This document shows positions 60,291-64,000 of a stretch of DNA of 64,000 bases, in pieces. Every line of letters starts with the position of its first letter. The stretch's first letter is position 1. Under the pieces are notes generated by a model. The model searched no databases. It saw only the letters and a program-made list of their open reading frames with translations, and was not told the DNA's origin. Source of the stretch: Eurosta solidaginis (taxonomy: Eukaryota; Arthropoda; Insecta; Diptera; Tephritidae). The stretch lies in NCBI RefSeq assembly GCF_040869045.1, contig NC_090321.1, forward strand, positions 34,717,426 to 34,781,425, read 5' to 3'. The position numbers were made by a program, and so were the translations under genes.

Positions 60291-61004
60291 TCTATATATA
60301 CAAAAATCAAATTCGGTGTGTGTAAGTGTGTTCCCTATGGAAACTTATTTCCCACACTTCAATCATGACCAAATTTTGGTTATAGGTTCCTTCGATCAAG
60401 ACGAAAGCTTTTCCTATTTCAGAACTAAGAATTTTAAATCTAATTTTTTTGTTTCATTTTAACGTGCGCCACTGGGTTGTGCGACAAATTTTGTATGTCA
60501 GCAAAAGTTAATCATACGCCATGTACGTACTTAAGTGCAGAACTTTTGTTTGGTCAAAGCATTGAGTTCACAAAAAGCTAAAGCGATTGCATTGAGTGAT
60601 TTAAGTTTTTATTAAATTAAAGCATTCCATTGTACAAAATAGCTGTCTATATGAGATGATAGACAAAAATTTTGCAGCTAAAATATTTTGATTAAGTTAT
60701 GAGATTTTGAGTATGAGTTGTGTGTGACAAAATAAAATAAAGCAAAGAATGATAAATTAGAGGAATGAGGGATCTAAGAAAAAAAAAGGAGAGAGATAGA
60801 GGTTGTAAAAAAAGAAGAGGTAAGAGATAAGGAAATTATAAAAGGTAAGAATGAGATAAATTGGGAGATACATTGTGAAGAAGATGAATAAAATCTTATA
60901 TACTGATTGCATGACTTTGAGTAACGGCAAGGAATACGTTAAAATACACATTCTTATTTAGATTAGTATCTGCCCAACCCGAGCAACGCCGAGTATCCTG
61001 TTAG
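60291..61004 (+). mobile_element. Non-autonomous Helitron, copy 2
   Basis: Starts a|tctatatatacaaaaatcaa and ends cgagcaacgccgagtatcctgttag|t-type sequence (60981-61004), i.e. 5'-TC and a worn CTRR (TTAG), between A and T. The motif gagcaacgcc before a short hairpin is one I recall from insect Helitron 3' ends. A GA-rich patch (60775-60870) echoes copy 1. There is no Rep/helicase ORF. Confidence 0.65.
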
Positions 61005-61339
61005 TATTTTTATAAATTTTGGTCCGAGTATCTAAAGTTGTAGGTTTTAATGGAGAAGAGATAAACCCTCCAATAAGTATCCCGAAGGAATCAGAAGCTG
61101 ATTTAATTTCTGTCGGTCCACCTGTCCATCTGTCTAGTTAAACGCAAACAGTGCCTCAGTTCTTTAAATATCTTGATGAAATTGGATGTGACGGTGTCCG
61201 GCTAATCATTATTCAGCACTGAAGGGACCGTGTTACTACAGCAAATATTCCCCATACAAACGATTTTTTAGATAAGAGTTTTTTTCCAATTCTTCCTCAT
61301 TTTCAGGACTGAAAGCTTAAAATTACACTATGCAACTCA

Positions 61340-63412
61340 TTATTTAGATTTTACGAATTGTCAAATTTTCATCAGATATTCGACAGACCACCAGTCAAAT
61401 TCACGGCGTATGCAGATGACGTTTCAATCATCATAAGCGGCAGATGTCTACCAATAATCAGATCTCTCAGGGCTCAAGCGCTTAGGGAAGTACATGCCTG
61501 GAAATCTGGAGTCGAGTTAACCGCCAACGCGGAAAAAACTAAGCTAGTACTAGTGACTAGAAATATAAGGTTGCTAATTGGGCTAAGCCTAAGCTTGGAC
61601 GGGGAACCCTACAAGAAAAGTAGAGCATAAAATATATAGGAATTATGCTAAGTAGCAGGTTGCCGTGGAAATTCTAGGTGGAAAAGAGAGCAAAGAAAGC
61701 CTGCGTGACACTGAATGCATACAGAAAGATGCTAGAATACGCGTGAGACCTATCACCCCAAGTAACTCATTGGATATTTACGGCAATTGTGATCCTTGTT
61801 TGATAATTGGGGTGTTTGTTTGGTGGAACGACATACAAAAAAGTTCGTATACCAAAAAACTAGAGTGGGTATGCACATTATCAATGCTAAGCATAACTTG
61901 AGCTTTAAAAAACTACCTCGGCAGCAGCATTGCATGCCATTCTGTACATCTCGCCTGCTGACCTAATGATGAAATAAGTATAGGTATAGCAGTAAGCTCC
62001 TTCTAATACAGGTCCAACGGAGTATATGGTCTCACGCCTGAGCTTGGAAGCACACCTTGGGGCCACAACATAGCCTGAGCGTTAGCGCAAGTGAGCAAAA
62101 ATGGTGGAACATACTAGGCACATACATATCGATGATTCGACATTAACGGAAGGGGTCGCGTCTGCTGTTTGCTGTGACGATCCACAAATAACTAGATCCT
62201 ACAGGCTGCCATATCACTGCACTGTCTTTCTGACGATAATTTTAGCCGTTAAGAAAGCAACAGAAATTCTGGAAGGAACGTGTTTAAGATACATCCGTGT
62301 CAATATATAGATAAATTGGTAGTCAGCTGGCGATTATGGCAACATCTCACACAGTACGAAGAAGTGTCCTGGAAAGTAAAAAGCATTGGAAAGACTTAGC
62401 TCAAGCTGAATCATACATCTCTACTGAGTTCTTGATCTCAAAAGCATAGACGGTAACGAAAAGGCCGATGAGTTGACAAAGGAAGGTGCAGCACCCGTTG
62501 AATCCATGGTAGGCTTCCCAATCTATTTGGGAGAAATCAAAAGACGACAGGAGTGGCATATGATAGAAGAGCGGGGCTGCAAAGTTTCTAAGATCATGTG
62601 CAAATCCTACGACATAAAACTCAGAAAGTTGATCATATCTATGAAGATGGAAAACTTACTGCTCACGATGGGCATACTAGTTGGGCACTGCATTCTAGTG
62701 TCACATGCTTAAAAGTTGGGATTCGTTAATACCAGCAGATGTAGAAAGCGCGAACTGCAGGAAGAAACAGTTGACCACGCTCTGTGTTCGGTTCCTGCCT
62801 TCGCCAGATCAAGGAAGAATCAAGGCAAGGGCGCTAGAACTTCATGCCAGCTCGGAATATACTAGACTTGTACGAGCGGAAGCACGGCGAACTAAATTAC
62901 CACTCCACGCAGATATTGAGTGGGCACGGCGGTTTGAAGGAGTATCTACATAAGCGTAGGATAGAGGAGGAACCGAGTTGGAAAACGCAGAACACGATAT
63001 GTTTCATTGTCCTCGCATTCACTGCGAAAGATCCTCTGTACACAAAATTTTTGGAGAGGAGACTTGCATTAGGAATTTAGTTCCCCTAATTTGCAAAGAC
63101 ATACAATGCTTGACTGCGGTGAGTAAAATGGCATTTCTAGTGATGAGGCGATTAACGCATGCCGAAAGGGAGCGCAAAGAAATGCGCATGAAAAGCGGTA
63201 GCAACTTAAAAAAAAGGCCAAGGCTGCAGCTATTAAGGCCGGTAAAGGCCTCGAGGTAGAAATTAAGCTAGGTCCCAGAAAACTTCTAGTACTTTCCAAG
63301 AGGATACATTTTACAAATTCTGGTAACACTATGGAAACATTCAGTCTATGTGAGGTCTCATTAACCGGCCAGTTCAACCTAACGTAACCTAAGTGGATAA
63401 CAAAAAAAAAAA
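61340..63412 (+). mobile_element. R1-clade retrotransposon, decayed RT to 3' end
   Basis: The best-preserved retrotransposon in the window, about 2.1 kb. From 61358 it reads PPVKFTAYADDVSIIISG, with the YADD catalytic box of reverse transcriptase, then AWKSGVELTANAEKTKLVLV. Later pieces include DGNEKADELTKEGAAPVES (RNase H end, about 62450), HDMFHCPRIHCERS (zinc-knuckle-like, about 63000) and a 3' UTR ending aaccggccagttcaacctaa (63362), followed by an A run at 63402. Stops and frameshifts divide it into at least five frames. The 5' part is missing. Confidence 0.8.
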
Positions 63413-64000
63413 TGCAAACCAGAGAAAGACGAAACGTGCAGCAAAACGAATTGTAATATTCATGTATTATTTGGTTTACGATTAACTGTGAATTAATTTA
63501 TTTGTATGTAAAACCAATAATCCACTTAATCCTATAATTTTTTTTCAATTGACCGTAAATGCAGCATATTTCGATTCAATAGCTTAAAATAATATAATAT
63601 TGTGCGCAATTAAATATTAACTGACTTTGGCATCAATTGACGAAAAGCTTATCAATTTGCAGTAATACCAATTAGTGAAATAAATGCACATAGCACATGA
63701 AGATATTAGGCTGGTTCAATGCTATCAGCTGAAATTTTTATGACACCATTTTGGCATGACACGATTTATTTCAATTTTTTTATTCGACCAAAGCTTTTAT
63801 TATTATTACAAATTTATTAGAAAAAAATTACAAAACTACAGAAGGTGATGATTGCAGGACAAATTTTTCAATTCGTCACCAGCTACGTTCTTTTTGTTGT
63901 TTTAACATTACGTTTACATTCATACACTACCTACGTCAGGGTTGCTCCTTGACAAGTAAGAGTTTAACCTGTTACATTATCCAGAAGGAAGTTGGACCAG
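63413..64000. other. AT-rich DNA at the window edge
   Basis: No coding exon or recognised repeat before the window ends. Confidence 0.4.

Overview
The window looks like nuclear DNA of a higher fly, most likely a tephritid fruit fly. It is AT-rich, has long introns, and is crowded with old transposable elements. The one gene I can name is on the minus strand: the neuropeptide precursor Nplp1. It is recognisable from KR-bounded peptides such as SVAALAAQGLLNP, NIGTLARDYQLPQN and NIGALKASPVHGIQQQ. The fly group is inferred from that gene plus dispersed repeats I associate with tephritids; no search was run.

Nplp1 runs right to left. Exon 2 (33180-33302), exon 3 with the peptides (27460-28186) and exon 4 (25901-26256) join with consistent splice phases. 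Exon 4 adds one more peptide, HIGSVYRSGFLPSYR. A further terminal coding exon (6313-6762) is probably its 3' end across a 19-kb intron. The exon with the start codon and signal peptide was not found; it may lie to the right, up to or beyond the window edge. A separate 40-bp signal-peptide-like exon with a near-perfect donor lies at 56471-56510, but its phase does not fit Nplp1 exon 2.

Almost everything else is repeats. From left to right: AT-rich DNA (1-4.3 kb); a diverged ~465-bp tandem repeat (4.3-5.7 kb); a large foldback (6.9-8.7 kb); a ~21-bp minisatellite split by a jockey-type insertion with a clean 12-bp target-site duplication (9.7-11.3 kb); a palindromic element (12.3-12.9 kb); a 2-kb dispersed repeat with an internal ~130-bp tandem array (15.4-17.4 kb); the broken env end and 3' LTR of an errantivirus (17.7-19.25 kb); degenerate arrays (19.4-21.9 and 24.6-25.1 kb); Helitron-like elements (29.7-30.9 and 60.3-61.0 kb); a cluster of palindrome copies (35.5-39.1 kb); a 2-kb foldback with a tRNA-derived SINE in one arm (43.6-45.5 kb); a second large degenerate array (47.9-49.8 kb); a 520-bp foldback MITE (50.7-51.2 kb); and several dead R1-clade retrotransposon fragments.

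The Nplp1 introns therefore serve as the landing zone for these elements. None of the transposon reading frames appears intact. No CRISPR array, bacterial operon or functional tRNA/rRNA gene was seen.
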